From Amycolatopsis sp. MtRt-6 (GTDB lineage Bacteria > Actinomycetota > Actinomycetes > Mycobacteriales > Pseudonocardiaceae): a stretch of DNA of 64,000 nt. The position numbers were made by a program, and so were the translations under genes. Numbering within the stretch: position 1 is the first letter of the stretch; every line of letters begins with the position of its first letter. Under the pieces are notes generated by a model. The model did not search any database, had not been told where the DNA came from, and saw nothing but the letters and a program-made list of their open reading frames with translations. Below are positions 26,601-35,375 of the stretch, in pieces. The DNA lies in assembly GCF_017308975.1 (NCBI RefSeq), contig NZ_JADWPD010000007.1:241261-305260 (forward strand), given 5' to 3'.

Positions 26601-29600
26601 GTCGCGGATCAGCGCCGGGTGCGCCGCCAGCGTCTGCAGGCAGCCGTCCAGCAGGACCGGGTGCAGCCCGTAGGAGCCGAGGTCGCCGCGCACCGCCGCG
26701 GGCAGTGCCAGCTCCGCCAGCACCGTCTGCCCGGTGCCCGGCTCCTCGGACAGGTGCAGCGCGACCAGGGCGGCGAACGCGTCTCCGTGCCGGACACCGG
26801 CCCCGTGGAACTTGGCGTAGGCCGCTCGCGGGGAGAGCGACCCGGGGTGGGCGGCGAGCAGCCCGGCGACGTCGAGCCGGTCCGGCTCGGCCGCCGCGCG
26901 CACCCGCAGGGTCCCGGTGGCCAGCAGCGTCGGGTCCTCGCCGTCGCGGCGGGTCAGCGACTCGAACCGCACCACGCCGTCGCCGACGGGGCGCGTCCGC
27001 GAGGACACGACGGTGTGCTCGTCGAGGTGCAGCATCTCGTGGATGGTCAGGTCGGCCACCTCGACCGTGCCGAGGCCGGCGCCGAACACGGTCTTCGCCG
27101 CGGCGAGCCCCATCTCGCAGTAGGCCGCCCCCGGCAGCACCGGCTGGTCGTGGACCTGGTGGTCGGCCAGGTAGCGCAGGTCGCGGCCGGTGATCGTGGC
27201 CTGCCAGGTGTGCTCGTCGCCGGTGTCGACCGGGCTGACGTGCACGCCGAGCAGGGGGTGCGCGTCCACCCGCGCGCCGGGCTTCTTCACCTGCAGTGCC
27301 AGCACGCCCAGGTCGGCACCTGCCCACGCCGGCAGCGGCACGTCGACCAGATTGCCCGCCGGGTAGGCGCGCGCCCAGTCGACCGGGACCCCGCTGCAGT
27401 GCAGGTCGGCGAGCCGGGGCAGCAGCCCGGTGGACTGGTCGCCGTCGCGGCGCAGGGTGGCCACGGCGGTCGCGTCGCGGCCGATCGACTTCGCCGTTTC
27501 GGTGATCGCGTGGATCAGCAGCGGGTGCGGGGACAGCTCGACGAAGATCCGGTGCCCGTCCAGCACGGCGGCGGTGACCGCGTCGGCGAAGCGGACCGGA
27601 CGGCGCAGGTTGTGCACCCAGTACCCGGCGTCGAACGCGGCGGGCTTCTTCGGGTCGTCGAGCACGGTGCCGTAGACCGGCACGGTCGCCGCGGCCGGGG
27701 CGAGGTCCTCCAGCCGCTCGGCCAGCTCGTCGAGGATGGGGTCGACGTGCGGGGAGTGCGAAGCGTAGTCCACCGCGATCCGGCGGGCGTGCAGGTCGCG
27801 GGCCTCCCAGCCGGCCACCAGTTCGTCGACGCGGGCGGGGTTGCCCGCCACGACCGTGGACCCGGCGGAGGCGATCACCGCGACGGTGACGTCCTCGATG
27901 CCCGCGGCGGCCAGCTCGGCCGCGACCTCCTGGTGCGGCAGCTCGATGGTGGCCATGGCGCCGCCGCCCGCGATCCGGGTGATCAGCCGGGACCGGCGGC
28001 AGATCACCTTCACCCCGTCGTCGGGGGTGAGGGCGCCCGCGACCACCGACGCGGCGGTCTCGCCGAGCGAGTGCCCGATCACCGCGGCGGGCTCGACACC
28101 GCGCGATCGCCAGGCGGCCGCGAGGGCGACCTGCACGGCGAAGATCGTCGGCTGGACCTTCTCGATGCCGGTGACGGTCTCGTCGGCCACCAGCTCGGCG
28201 CGCACGGAGAACCCGGCCTCGCGGGCGATCAGCGGCTCCAGCTCGTCGATCATCGCGCCGAACGCGGGCTCGGTCTCCAGCAGCACCCGGCCCATGCCCG
28301 CCCACTGCGAGCCCTGGCCGGAGAAGACCCACACCGGCGCCCCGCTGTGGCTGCCGGCCGTGCCGGACACCACGCCCGGCGCGGGCCGCGCCACCGCGGC
28401 CGCGGCCAGCTGCCCGGCCAGCTCGCCGTGCGACGACGCCAGGGCGACGAGCCGCTCCACCCGGTGCTCTCGGCCGCGGGCGAGGGTGCGGCCGATGTCG
28501 GCCAGCGGCACCGACGCGCCCTCGCCCGAAAGCCACTTCGCCACGCGACCGGCGGTTTCCGCCAAGGCCTGCGGAGTGCTTCCGGACAGCAGCACGGGAA
28601 ACGCTTTCTCCGCCGGCGGCGGGAGCGCGACCGGAGCCGCGATGTCCGGAGCCTCTTCGAGGACGACGTGGACGTTGGTGCCGCTGAACCCGTAGGAGGA
28701 GACCGACGCCAGCCGTGGCGAGCCGTTCGCGTGCCATTCGCGCAGCTCGGTGGGGACGTACAACCGCGTCCCGTCCGGGGAGATGTCCGGGTTCCATTCG
28801 CTGAAGTGGAGGTTGCCCGGGATCTTCTTGTGCCGCAACGACATTACGGCCTTGATGAGCCCGGCCACCCCGGACACCGACTCGGTGTGCCCGATGTTGG
28901 TCTTCACCGAACCCAGCGCGCACGGCTTGTCGCCCGCGCCGTACACGGCGGACAGCGCGCGGAACTCCACCGGGTCGCCGGTGGGCGTGCCGGGGCCGTG
29001 CGCCTCGACCAGTTCGACCGCGGCCGGGTCGACGGCGGCGGCACGCAGAGCGCTGCGCTGCACCGCTTCCTGCGCGGTCGCGGAGGGGACGACGATGTTG
29101 TCGGAGCGGCCGTCGGCGTTGGCCGCCGAGCCGCGGATGACGGCGAGGACCCGGTTGCCGTCGCGCAGCGCGTCGTCGAGCCGCTGCAGCGCGACGACCG
29201 CGCAGCCCTCGCTGCGGACGAACCCGTCGGCGGCGGCGTCGAACGCGGCGCACCGGCCGTGGGGCGACAGCATCGACCACTGCGAGAACAGGACACCGAC
29301 CTCCGGGCCCAGCTGCAGCATCGCCGCGCCCGCCAGTGCCAGGTCGGACTCCCCGGCACGCAGGCTCTGGCAGCCGAGGTGCACCGACAGCAGGCCCGAG
29401 GAGCAGGCGGTGTCCACGGCCACGGCGGGCCCGTGCAGCCCGAGCAGGTAGGACACCCGGCCCGCGCCGACGGAGTGCGCGTTGCCGGTCATCACGTACG
29501 GGTTGTCCACGAGCGAGTCGTCGAACGTCCGCAGCAGGTAGTCGTGGTGCGCCAGGCCGAAGAAGACACCGGTCTGCGACCCCTTGAGCGACCCGGGCGC

Positions 29601-29966
29601 GATGCCCGCGTGCTCCAGCGCCTCCCAGGCCACCTGGGTCAGCATCCGGTGTTGCGGGTCCATCGCCTCGGCCTCGTACTCGGTGATGCCGAAGGCGGCG
29701 GTGTCGAAGCCGCCGATGTCGTCGAGGAACCCGCCCCAGCGGGACACGGTGCGGCCGGGCACGCCGGGTTGCGGGTCGTAGACCTCGTCCACGGCCCAGC
29801 GCTCCGGCGGGACCTCGCGGACGGCGTTGCCACCGCGCTCGAGCAGGCTCCAGAGCCCGGCGGGGGAGTCGACCCCGCCGGCGAACCGGCACCCGATGCC
29901 CACGATCGCGATCGGCTCGACGGCGGCGCCCCGCCCCTGGTCGGTTTCGGTGGTGGTTTCAGGCAT
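23694..29966 (-). CDS. Iterative-type highly reducing type I PKS, mycocerosic acid synthase-like
   Basis: A 2090-residue single-module synthase ordered KS-AT-DH-ER-KR-ACP. KS spans about 17-440 with Cys188 (DTACSS), His323 (EAHGPGT) and His360 (NIGH). AT spans about 545-850 with GHSLGE (Ser633) and YASH at 734-737, the latter usual for methylmalonyl-CoA. DH spans about 902-1185 with His936 and Asp1107; its HxxxGxxxxP motif has Asp for Gly. ER lies at about 1395-1715 (HSATGGVGLAAI), KR at 1725-1920 with Ser, Tyr and Asn present, and ACP at about 2005-2080 (GLDSLMAL). Length, order and the ICRRSRLITRIAGGGAM stretch match mycobacterial Mas. No thioesterase. Product is probably a methyl-branched saturated acyl chain. 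Confidence 0.92.
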   Translation of the reverse strand: MPETTTETDQGRGAAVEPIAIVGIGCRFAGGVDSPAGLWSLLERGGNAVREVPPERWAVDEVYDPQPGVPGRTVSRWGGFLDDIGGFDTAAFGITEYEAEAMDPQHRMLTQVAWEALEHAGIAPGSLKGSQTGVFFGLAHHDYLLRTFDDSLVDNPYVMTGNAHSVGAGRVSYLLGLHGPAVAVDTACSSGLLSVHLGCQSLRAGESDLALAGAAMLQLGPEVGVLFSQWSMLSPHGRCAAFDAAADGFVRSEGCAVVALQRLDDALRDGNRVLAVIRGSAANADGRSDNIVVPSATAQEAVQRSALRAAAVDPAAVELVEAHGPGTPTGDPVEFRALSAVYGAGDKPCALGSVKTNIGHTESVSGVAGLIKAVMSLRHKKIPGNLHFSEWNPDISPDGTRLYVPTELREWHANGSPRLASVSSYGFSGTNVHVVLEEAPDIAAPVALPPPAEKAFPVLLSGSTPQALAETAGRVAKWLSGEGASVPLADIGRTLARGREHRVERLVALASSHGELAGQLAAAAVARPAPGVVSGTAGSHSGAPVWVFSGQGSQWAGMGRVLLETEPAFGAMIDELEPLIAREAGFSVRAELVADETVTGIEKVQPTIFAVQVALAAAWRSRGVEPAAVIGHSLGETAASVVAGALTPDDGVKVICRRSRLITRIAGGGAMATIELPHQEVAAELAAAGIEDVTVAVIASAGSTVVAGNPARVDELVAGWEARDLHARRIAVDYASHSPHVDPILDELAERLEDLAPAAATVPVYGTVLDDPKKPAAFDAGYWVHNLRRPVRFADAVTAAVLDGHRIFVELSPHPLLIHAITETAKSIGRDATAVATLRRDGDQSTGLLPRLADLHCSGVPVDWARAYPAGNLVDVPLPAWAGADLGVLALQVKKPGARVDAHPLLGVHVSPVDTGDEHTWQATITGRDLRYLADHQVHDQPVLPGAAYCEMGLAAAKTVFGAGLGTVEVADLTIHEMLHLDEHTVVSSRTRPVGDGVVRFESLTRRDGEDPTLLATGTLRVRAAAEPDRLDVAGLLAAHPGSLSPRAAYAKFHGAGVRHGDAFAALVALHLSEEPGTGQTVLAELALPAAVRGDLGSYGLHPVLLDGCLQTLAAHPALIRDAFPVGAGALRVHRDPHRARYCLARLRHLDEQLAVGDVALLDEDGTVVAEVTGIRLATTDRRLAERLLAVGWDRVDFPEPAAAAGPWLVLTEPDAGPEPFAAELTSALGAETAHLGSTVDELEARLNARPPQGLVVVCPAPTGPAGHDAVERAERRVKRLIGLVRTLVERTDGHRPRLWVLTRDAQQVGEDDGLNLEQTALRGLCRVIGHEHPELGICHLDTDAATTPRRVAELLGANGDADEVALRDGELFLARLKVAPLHDGDRRVRPIRHGRDRYALATRHAGDLGSLELVAAEPRALAPDEIEIRVAAFGLNYADVLNAMGLYKTVDGSPMPFGFDCAGTVVAVGADVTAFRAGDRVAAMHPGAFHAFAVVPACKANRIPDDVTFAAAAARPSVFATAWYGLHRLSGLGAGERVLIHSATGGVGLAAIAVARHLGAEIYATAGTDAKRQYLRDLGIEHVFDSRSTEFADRIRELTGGEGVDVVLNSLTGAAQRAGLDLLRIGGRFVELGKKDIYADARIGLFPFRRNISLHSVDLGVLAYEHLGDILREVHELLAAGALTPVPHTTYPLAEAASAFRTLASGGHLGKLVLAVPQDGDGEAVVRPDDVPVIRADGAYVVTGGLGGLGLIIARWFAGEGAGRVILNGRSAPSTEAQATIDELRAAGADIEVVRGDIAAAGTAGELVRAATATGLPLRGVVHAAAVVDDAAITSVDDALVERVWAPKVRGALRLHEACADSQLDWWFGFSSASALVGFAGQACYASANALLDGLTTWRRGHGLPALSVNWGAWAEHGRGTMFAERGNAMIDPDEGVKACDALLRRDRARAGYLAILDAGWQAMFAEKIRTSPFFAAIPADREADRGGDTAGYPVLAELRTADPAARQRFLEQHLTAHAAEILRVDAAGLDPDRSLTDHGLDSLMALELSTRINRELDIRVTPKQMRQDASPAALAAHIVARLDLGAAQ

Positions 29967-31377
29967 GGGTCAGCTCGCTCCCATCGGTGTCGAGCGCGGT
30001 GACGATCATGGGCAGGCTGTTCGGGCGCGGCATCGCCGCGGCGACCCGGCGCACGGTGTGGCCGGGTGCCGGGACCAGCCGCCAGCGGCCGAGGATGGTC
30101 GCCAGCGCGATGACCGCCTTGGCCTGGGCGTAGGGCTCGCCGATGCAGCGGCGGTTGCCCTCGCCGAACGGGAGGAAGGCGGTGCGGTGCGGGAGGTGCT
30201 CGCGGTCGACGAGCCAGCGTCCGGGGTGGAACCGGTCCGGGTCGGGGAACGCCGCGCCGTCGCGGTGCAGGTCGATCTGGCTGAACATGACGTCCGCGCC
30301 CGCGGCCAGCGGAATGCCGTCGACCACCACCGGTTCCTCCGCGCGGCGGAAGAGCATCAGCAGCGAGTACCGGCGCAGGACCTCGTTCACCACGGCGCGG
30401 GTGTAGGGCAGCTTCTCGATGTCGGCGTACTCCGCGGGGCGCCCGCCGAGCACGTCCCGCAGTTCGGCGCGCAGCTTCGCCTCGACCTCGGGGTGCCGGG
30501 ACAGCTCGTGGAACGCCCAGGTGAGGGTGGCGGCCGTGGTCTCGGTGCCGGCCATCATGATCGACACCAGTTCGTCGCGGATGAGGTCGTCGCCCATCGC
30601 CTCGCCGGTGTCCGGGTCGCGGGCGGCGCGCAGGTGCGAAAGCAGGTCGGTCCCGTCGGCGCTCTTGTCGGTGCGCACCACGTGGTCGACGGCGGCGCGC
30701 AGCCGGTTCGCGGCGTCGAGGAAGCGCCGGTCGAACCCGGAGACCTTGCACAGCCAGGCGGGCAGCACGGTGCGGGCGACCATGCCGTAGGTGAAGATCG
30801 GCAGCGAGCGGATGATCTCCCGCACGACGTCAGAGGGCAGGCTGCCGGAGAACATCGACCGCACGATGGTGGTCAGCGTCAGCTCGATCATGGCCTGCTG
30901 CACGACGACCTTTTGCCCCGGCTGCCAGGACTCGGCCAGCGCCTGCGCCTCGGCGGTCATGATCTGCGCGTAGGAGGCGATCATCTGGCGGTGGAACAGC
31001 GGCTGGATCAGCCGTCGCTGGCGGCGGTGCAGCGCGCGGTCGGAAGCCAGCAAACCGTTGCCGCTCAACGGATGCACGGCCTCCCACACCATGCCCTTGC
31101 CGAACGAGCGGGCCTCCTTCACCAGCACCTGGTGCGCGAGGCGCGCGGTGGTGAGGAAGTAGATCGGCCGCTTGCCGATGTAGAGCTTCACCACGTCGCC
31201 GCGGGCACGCAGGTCGGCGAAGAAGTCGAAGGGGTTGCGCATGAGCGGCCAGATGTGGCCGATCATGGGCAGCCGGCCGGGCGCGACCGGCACCGTCCGG
31301 GCTGGTGGTTCCGGTCCTGGTTCGGTCCCGCTGAACGGGCACGCTGGTGTCTGCTGCGCAGCCGAGTCGTCGCTCAT
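29959..31377 (-). CDS. Cytochrome P450 (pentalenene-oxygenase-like pattern)
   Basis: A 472-residue P450 longer than the other two and closer to the eukaryotic-like bacterial class. It has a Pro-rich hinge APGRLPMIGHIWPLMRNP, the I-helix SIMMAGTETTAATLTWAF, the ExxR in NEVLRRYS, a PERF-like FHPGRWL, and the heme loop FLPFGEGNRRCIGEPYA. The pattern resembles CYP183A1-type enzymes (PtlI). ATG 31377 has GGGGAA upstream and is preferred to GTG 31389. Its stop lies eight bases inside the PKS gene, so it is the first gene of the PKS operon and is coupled to it. Confidence 0.88.
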   Translation of the reverse strand: MSDDSAAQQTPACPFSGTEPGPEPPARTVPVAPGRLPMIGHIWPLMRNPFDFFADLRARGDVVKLYIGKRPIYFLTTARLAHQVLVKEARSFGKGMVWEAVHPLSGNGLLASDRALHRRQRRLIQPLFHRQMIASYAQIMTAEAQALAESWQPGQKVVVQQAMIELTLTTIVRSMFSGSLPSDVVREIIRSLPIFTYGMVARTVLPAWLCKVSGFDRRFLDAANRLRAAVDHVVRTDKSADGTDLLSHLRAARDPDTGEAMGDDLIRDELVSIMMAGTETTAATLTWAFHELSRHPEVEAKLRAELRDVLGGRPAEYADIEKLPYTRAVVNEVLRRYSLLMLFRRAEEPVVVDGIPLAAGADVMFSQIDLHRDGAAFPDPDRFHPGRWLVDREHLPHRTAFLPFGEGNRRCIGEPYAQAKAVIALATILGRWRLVPAPGHTVRRVAAAMPRPNSLPMIVTALDTDGSELTHA

Positions 31378-31956
31378 TCGCTTCCCCACAGAATCCGGTC
31401 ACGGAAAACGGAAAGGCGATGAATCACCCGATCGCGGGTACGCTTAATACAATCGAACCCATCTCGTGATCGGTAAGAACCGGGACGCCCCATCGCTGCC
31501 CAAATTCATACTTCGCCGCGTCGAGGCGCGTCAACAAAACGCGCGACGTCGATGATCGACCAGGGCGGGTTCGACCATGTCGGCTGTGGGTTGAAACCCG
31601 CCCGCCGGGTAAGTTCGTGAGAGATTGTCCGGATTTGGTTCCCTCGATTGGCGGTTTCCCTCGGTATTTCTGTGATTTGAGCCACATCTTATCACCGGTG
31701 ATCCGCTCGTGCTGCTCCATTCGGAGCAGGGCACCTCCCGAGCTCCGTCTGGTCGCGCAGTCAACGCGCAACCGCAATAGTCGTCCGACAATGGCTCGGA
31801 TCGGCAATTCCGGCACCCGGCAACTCCGATTGACACGGAAGCGCGGATCGCGCGGAGCCGTGATCCGGAAAACGTCCTGCGCGGGACGCCGGGGGCCTCG
31901 GCCGCGGCGGCCGCGGTGATCGCCGAGTGAGGGGGAACACCCCGGCTAGTTAGTGG
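31378..31956. other. Intergenic region upstream of the PKS operon
   Basis: This stretch of almost 580 bases has visibly lower G+C than the coding DNA and no frame with normal codon bias. It contains the palindrome ATCACCGGTGAT (31691-31702) and a hairpin CTGCTCC-ATTC-GGAGCAG (31712-31729). It must hold the promoter of the minus-strand P450-PKS operon and may hold sites for an unlinked regulator. I see no RNA gene in it, but a small RNA is not excluded. Confidence 0.5.
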
Positions 31957-31980
31957 TTAGTAACTAATTCCTGCTAGCCT
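31957..31980 (+). promoter_or_regulatory. TetR-MFS promoter with palindromic operator
   Basis: TTAGT-A-ACTAA (31957-31967) is a perfect 11-base palindrome, preceded by another TTAGT at 31950. TAGCCT (31975-31980) looks like the -10 box and ends seven bases before ATG 31988, so the transcript is probably leaderless. The palindrome lies in the spacer between the -35 and -10 positions, where a TetR repressor would block the polymerase. Confidence 0.6.
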
Positions 31981-31987
31981 TGCCGCC

Positions 31988-32572
31988 ATGAAGACGGGTG
32001 CCGCCGAGCGCATGTCCGCCCAGCAGCGGCGCGAGCAGCTGCTGGAGCTGGCGGCCGAGGAGTTCGCCGCGGCCGGGCTGCACGGCGCCTCGATGGAGGA
32101 GCTCGCACGCCGGGCGGGGATCTCGCAGGCCTACGTGTTCCGCTTGTTCGGCACCAAGAAAGCCCTGTTCCTGCAAGTGGTGCGGCGTGCGTTCACCCGG
32201 CTCGTCGAAGGGATGGACCGCGCCGCCGGCGACACCTCCGGGGTGGACTCGGTCGCGGTCATGGGCCGGTTCTACGACCGCGCGCTGGCCGACCGCACCG
32301 GGCTGCTGGTGCAGTTGCAGGCCTTCGCCGCGTGTGGTGACCCCGAGGTCCGCGAGGTCGTGCGCGAGCAGATGGCCGGGATGTGGGCGGCGGCCGCCGG
32401 GCACACCGGCCTGCCGCCGGTGGCCGTGAAGAGCTTCGTCGCCTACGGGATGTTGCTCAACGTCGCCGCCGCGCTGGACATCGACGACGTCGACGCGGAG
32501 TGGGCCCGCGGCCTCCGCACCCGGATCCACGCGGGACTGTTCGATCACCTGACCGAGGAGAACAACCAGTGA
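31988..32572 (+). CDS. TetR/AcrR family regulator of the adjacent exporter
   Basis: A 194-residue repressor-type protein with an N-terminal HTH (ASMEELARRAGISQAYVFRLFGTKKALF) and an all-helical ligand domain. It is divergent from the PKS operon and overlaps the MFS exporter start by four bases (GTGA at 32569-32572). The usual arrangement is a repressor released by the exported compound. The perfect palindrome in its own promoter supports autoregulation. It might also act on the PKS operon on the other side. Confidence 0.87.
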   Translation: MKTGAAERMSAQQRREQLLELAAEEFAAAGLHGASMEELARRAGISQAYVFRLFGTKKALFLQVVRRAFTRLVEGMDRAAGDTSGVDSVAVMGRFYDRALADRTGLLVQLQAFAACGDPEVREVVREQMAGMWAAAAGHTGLPPVAVKSFVAYGMLLNVAAALDIDDVDAEWARGLRTRIHAGLFDHLTEENNQ

Positions 32573-34005
32573 GTGCTGCTTCCCCGGCACCGGAGACCGG
32601 CCACGCGGCGGCTGCCGGCCGCGGCGGCACCACGCTGGTGGCGGCGCTGGTGTTCATCGCGCTGGTGGTCGCGGCGATCGGGAGCTTGGGCGCGCCGCTG
32701 ATCACGGCCGTGGCCAAGGACTACGACGTGTCGCTGGCCACCGCGCAGTGGACGTTGACCATCACGCTGCTGACCGGCGCCGTGGCCACTCCGCTGCTCG
32801 GCCGGCTGGGCAGCGCCCACCGGCGGCGAAAGGTCGTGCTGGCCACCTTGGCCGTCGTGGCGGTGGGCAGTGTGGCCACGGTCGTGCCGGCGCCGTTCGC
32901 GGTGCTGCTGGCCGGCCGCGCCGCACAGGGGGTCGGTCTGGGCCTGACCGCGCTGATGATGGCCACCGCCCGGCAGCACCTCGGCGAGCGCGCGGTGAGC
33001 ACGATCGCGATGCTGTCGGTGGCGTCCACCATCGGCATCGGCGTCGGCTACCCGATCGCCAGCCTGCTCACCCAGCTCGGCGGTGTGCGCGTGGCCTACC
33101 TGCTCGGCGTGGTGGTCGCGGTGGCCGCGCTGGTCACCGCCGCGGTCGCGATCCCGCGCGACACCGCGGCGCCGTCCGCGGCCGAACCGGTCGACTGGTT
33201 CGGCGCGTCCCTGCTCTCTGCCGGCCTGGTGGCGGTGCTCCTGGTGACCAGCCAGCCGGGCTGGTGGTCGAGCAACCCGCTGCTGGTCGTGCTGATCCTC
33301 GCCGTCGGCGTCGCGGTGCTGGCCGGGTGGGTCGTCGTCGAGCGGAAGGTGGCGCGGCCGCTGGTGGACCTGATCGCGCTGAGGCACCCGGCGGTCGCGG
33401 GCGCCAACGTGGTGATGTTCGTTTCCGGCACCGCCATGTACCTGCTCTTCACCCTGATCACCCGGTTCGTGCAGACCCCTTCGCAGGTCGGCTACGGCTA
33501 CGGGCTCAGCGAGGTCGAGGCGGGCCTGGTGCTGGTCCCGTTCTCGGCGCTGGGTTTCGTCGCGGGCCGCGTGGTGCCGAAGGTGCGGGAGAAGGTCAGC
33601 CCGTTCGGCCTGCTGACCGCCAACGGTGTCGTGATCGTCCTCGCGTGCGTCCTGTTCGCCGGCGTCCGCGGGATGGGTGTGGCGTGGCCGGTCGTGGTCA
33701 TGGGCGTGCTGGGCTTCGGCGTCGGCGGGTTCTCCGCCGTGATGCCGCAGGCGATCCTGGCCGTCACACCGGCCGAGGAGACCGCCGCGGCGATGAGCGT
33801 CAACCAGGTCGTGCGCTCGGTCGGGTTCTCCCTCGGCAGCGCGGTCAGCGGCCTGATCCTGGCCGCGCACACCCCGGCAGGCAGCTTCGCCCCGACCGAC
33901 TCGGGCTACACCACCGCCTCTTGGACGGCCGGTGCGCTGGCACTGGTCACCATCGTGCTGGCGATCGGGATCAACGCCTCCCGGAGCAAGGTGCCCCGGT
34001 CGTGA
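32569..34005 (+). CDS. MFS drug exporter (DHA2-like)
   Basis: A 478-residue multi-pass transporter with about 14 hydrophobic segments. The family loop between helices 2 and 3 is recognisable (LLGRLGSAHRRRKVVLATL), and the pattern fits the drug:H+ antiporter DHA2 group. GTG 32569 overlaps the regulator stop, and GAGGAG within the regulator's last codons serves as ribosome site. It is the likely efflux pump for the product of the neighbouring PKS cluster, and therefore a self-resistance candidate. Confidence 0.88.
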   Translation: MSAASPAPETGHAAAAGRGGTTLVAALVFIALVVAAIGSLGAPLITAVAKDYDVSLATAQWTLTITLLTGAVATPLLGRLGSAHRRRKVVLATLAVVAVGSVATVVPAPFAVLLAGRAAQGVGLGLTALMMATARQHLGERAVSTIAMLSVASTIGIGVGYPIASLLTQLGGVRVAYLLGVVVAVAALVTAAVAIPRDTAAPSAAEPVDWFGASLLSAGLVAVLLVTSQPGWWSSNPLLVVLILAVGVAVLAGWVVVERKVARPLVDLIALRHPAVAGANVVMFVSGTAMYLLFTLITRFVQTPSQVGYGYGLSEVEAGLVLVPFSALGFVAGRVVPKVREKVSPFGLLTANGVVIVLACVLFAGVRGMGVAWPVVVMGVLGFGVGGFSAVMPQAILAVTPAEETAAAMSVNQVVRSVGFSLGSAVSGLILAAHTPAGSFAPTDSGYTTASWTAGALALVTIVLAIGINASRSKVPRS

Positions 34006-34061
34006 CGGCGTAAGCGTCCCGGGCTCCGCCGTCGTCGGTAAGGTGCGGTGGGAGCGAGGGG

Positions 34062-35375
34062 GTGGCGGTGACGGGAACGGGCAGGCCCCGGCTGCGCTCC
34101 GCGGTCCTCGCGGCGGCGTGGGCGCGGATCTCCGGGGTCGAGGTGCTGTCGTCCGGTGACGGCGGTCCGCTGACCCGCACCGTCAAGAAGATCATCGACC
34201 CGCTCGTGGTGCGCACGGCGGCGCGGCCGCGGCTGGGCCGCCCGCTGCTGGAGCCCGCCGACGCGGCGGAGCTGACCGGGCTGCTGCTGGCCGACGCGGC
34301 CCGGCTGCGGGCGACCGCCGCGTGGTTCACGCACCTGAAGCGGCAGCGCCGGGCCCTGCGGATCACCGCGGGCGACGTCCAGGACGTCTGTTTCCCCTTG
34401 GCGTACGAGCTGGCGACGGGCTTGGGCATGCCGGGCCCGGACGCGCCGGAGGCGGCCGCGTCGGCGTTGCGCGAGCTGCACGGCGAAGCCGGGGAGGCCG
34501 GGGTTGCCCGGCTGGCCGCGTACCTGGCCGATCCGCGGGTGACCGCGGACCTGACCGCGGAGCTCGGCCGTCGCTGGCACGCCGGCGCGGACACCGGTCC
34601 CGAGCCGGCGGACGCCGTGGCGCTGCTCGGCGCGTTCGCCGAGGACCTCGCCGACGCCACGTGGCGGGTGCTGGCGGATTCCGGCGCCGGGCACGCTTTC
34701 GGGCTCGCGCTGCGCCGTCCCGGCGGGACCGGCGCACTGGCCGAGGCCGTCCCCGGCCTGGCGGACCTCGGTCTGCAGCGCGGCGACCGCACCGCCGTCC
34801 CGCCGCTGCGCCGGCAGGACGAAACCGGCCCCGAACTCCTCGAACGCAGTGTCGAACGGCGGGTGCGCGCCACCCTGCGCCGGCTGCCCGCCGGCGAGCG
34901 GGGGTCCGTCGCCGGGCTCGTCGACGACGAGCTCGCCCGGGTCGCCGCCGGGTTCGGGCTCGGCCGGCCCGTCCTGGCCACGTGCTTCGCGCTCGGCGTC
35001 GTCCTCGCGCCCGCCCTCCGGCCGCTCGACGGCGGCGCCCCCGACAGCGCCCCCGGGTTCGCGCGGCAGCTCAACGCCCGGGTCGCGCGCGAGGGCTACG
35101 TGCTGCACGCCCGCCGGGCACTGGCCGGCACCACGCCGCTCACCCCGCGGCCCGACGCCGGACTCGTGCGCGAGCTGCGGGAGTTCGCCCGGCAGTTCCT
35201 CGGCAGGCTGTGGATCCGGCTGCACGGCTTCGACGTCCGCGGCGACCGGCCGTCCGACGCCGCGGACGTCCGGGACCTCGTCACCGGCGTGGTCCGCTCG
35301 ACCTCGCTGGACCTGCGGACGAAGGTGCGCCGCGCGCTCGTGGCCCGGCTGCCGGACCTGGAGGCCGTGTCGTGA
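34062..35375 (+). CDS. Protein of unknown function, first gene of CHAT array
   Basis: A 437-residue, mostly helical, Ala/Leu/Arg-rich protein with no signal peptide or membrane segment. Notable segments are TVKKIIDPLVVRTAARPRL near the N-terminus, ELLERSVERRVRATLRRLPAGER in the second half and ARVAREGYVLHARRAL near the C-terminus. I recognise no family. GTG 34062 has a purine-rich GAGGGG directly upstream; GTG 34068 is an alternative. Its stop overlaps the next start (GTGA), so it is coupled to the following unknown gene and then to the CHAT gene. In such arrays the unknown proteins are often sensors or targets of the protease, but this is only inference. Confidence 0.7.
   Translation: MAVTGTGRPRLRSAVLAAAWARISGVEVLSSGDGGPLTRTVKKIIDPLVVRTAARPRLGRPLLEPADAAELTGLLLADAARLRATAAWFTHLKRQRRALRITAGDVQDVCFPLAYELATGLGMPGPDAPEAAASALRELHGEAGEAGVARLAAYLADPRVTADLTAELGRRWHAGADTGPEPADAVALLGAFAEDLADATWRVLADSGAGHAFGLALRRPGGTGALAEAVPGLADLGLQRGDRTAVPPLRRQDETGPELLERSVERRVRATLRRLPAGERGSVAGLVDDELARVAAGFGLGRPVLATCFALGVVLAPALRPLDGGAPDSAPGFARQLNARVAREGYVLHARRALAGTTPLTPRPDAGLVRELREFARQFLGRLWIRLHGFDVRGDRPSDAADVRDLVTGVVRSTSLDLRTKVRRALVARLPDLEAVS

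Noticed and set aside
23589..30002. A very long open frame on the + strand opposite the PKS gene
   Set aside because: It is a shadow of G/C-biased third positions in the PKS. It has low-complexity composition rich in Gln, Arg, Gly and Val, and no domain, while the minus frame has all PKS motifs.
1..34005. One single hybrid cluster joining the hydrazine and PKS parts
   Set aside because: A peptidase, a TetR-membrane pair, two secreted proteins and a strong terminator at 16170-16202 lie between them. Two clusters is the simpler reading, although co-function is not excluded.
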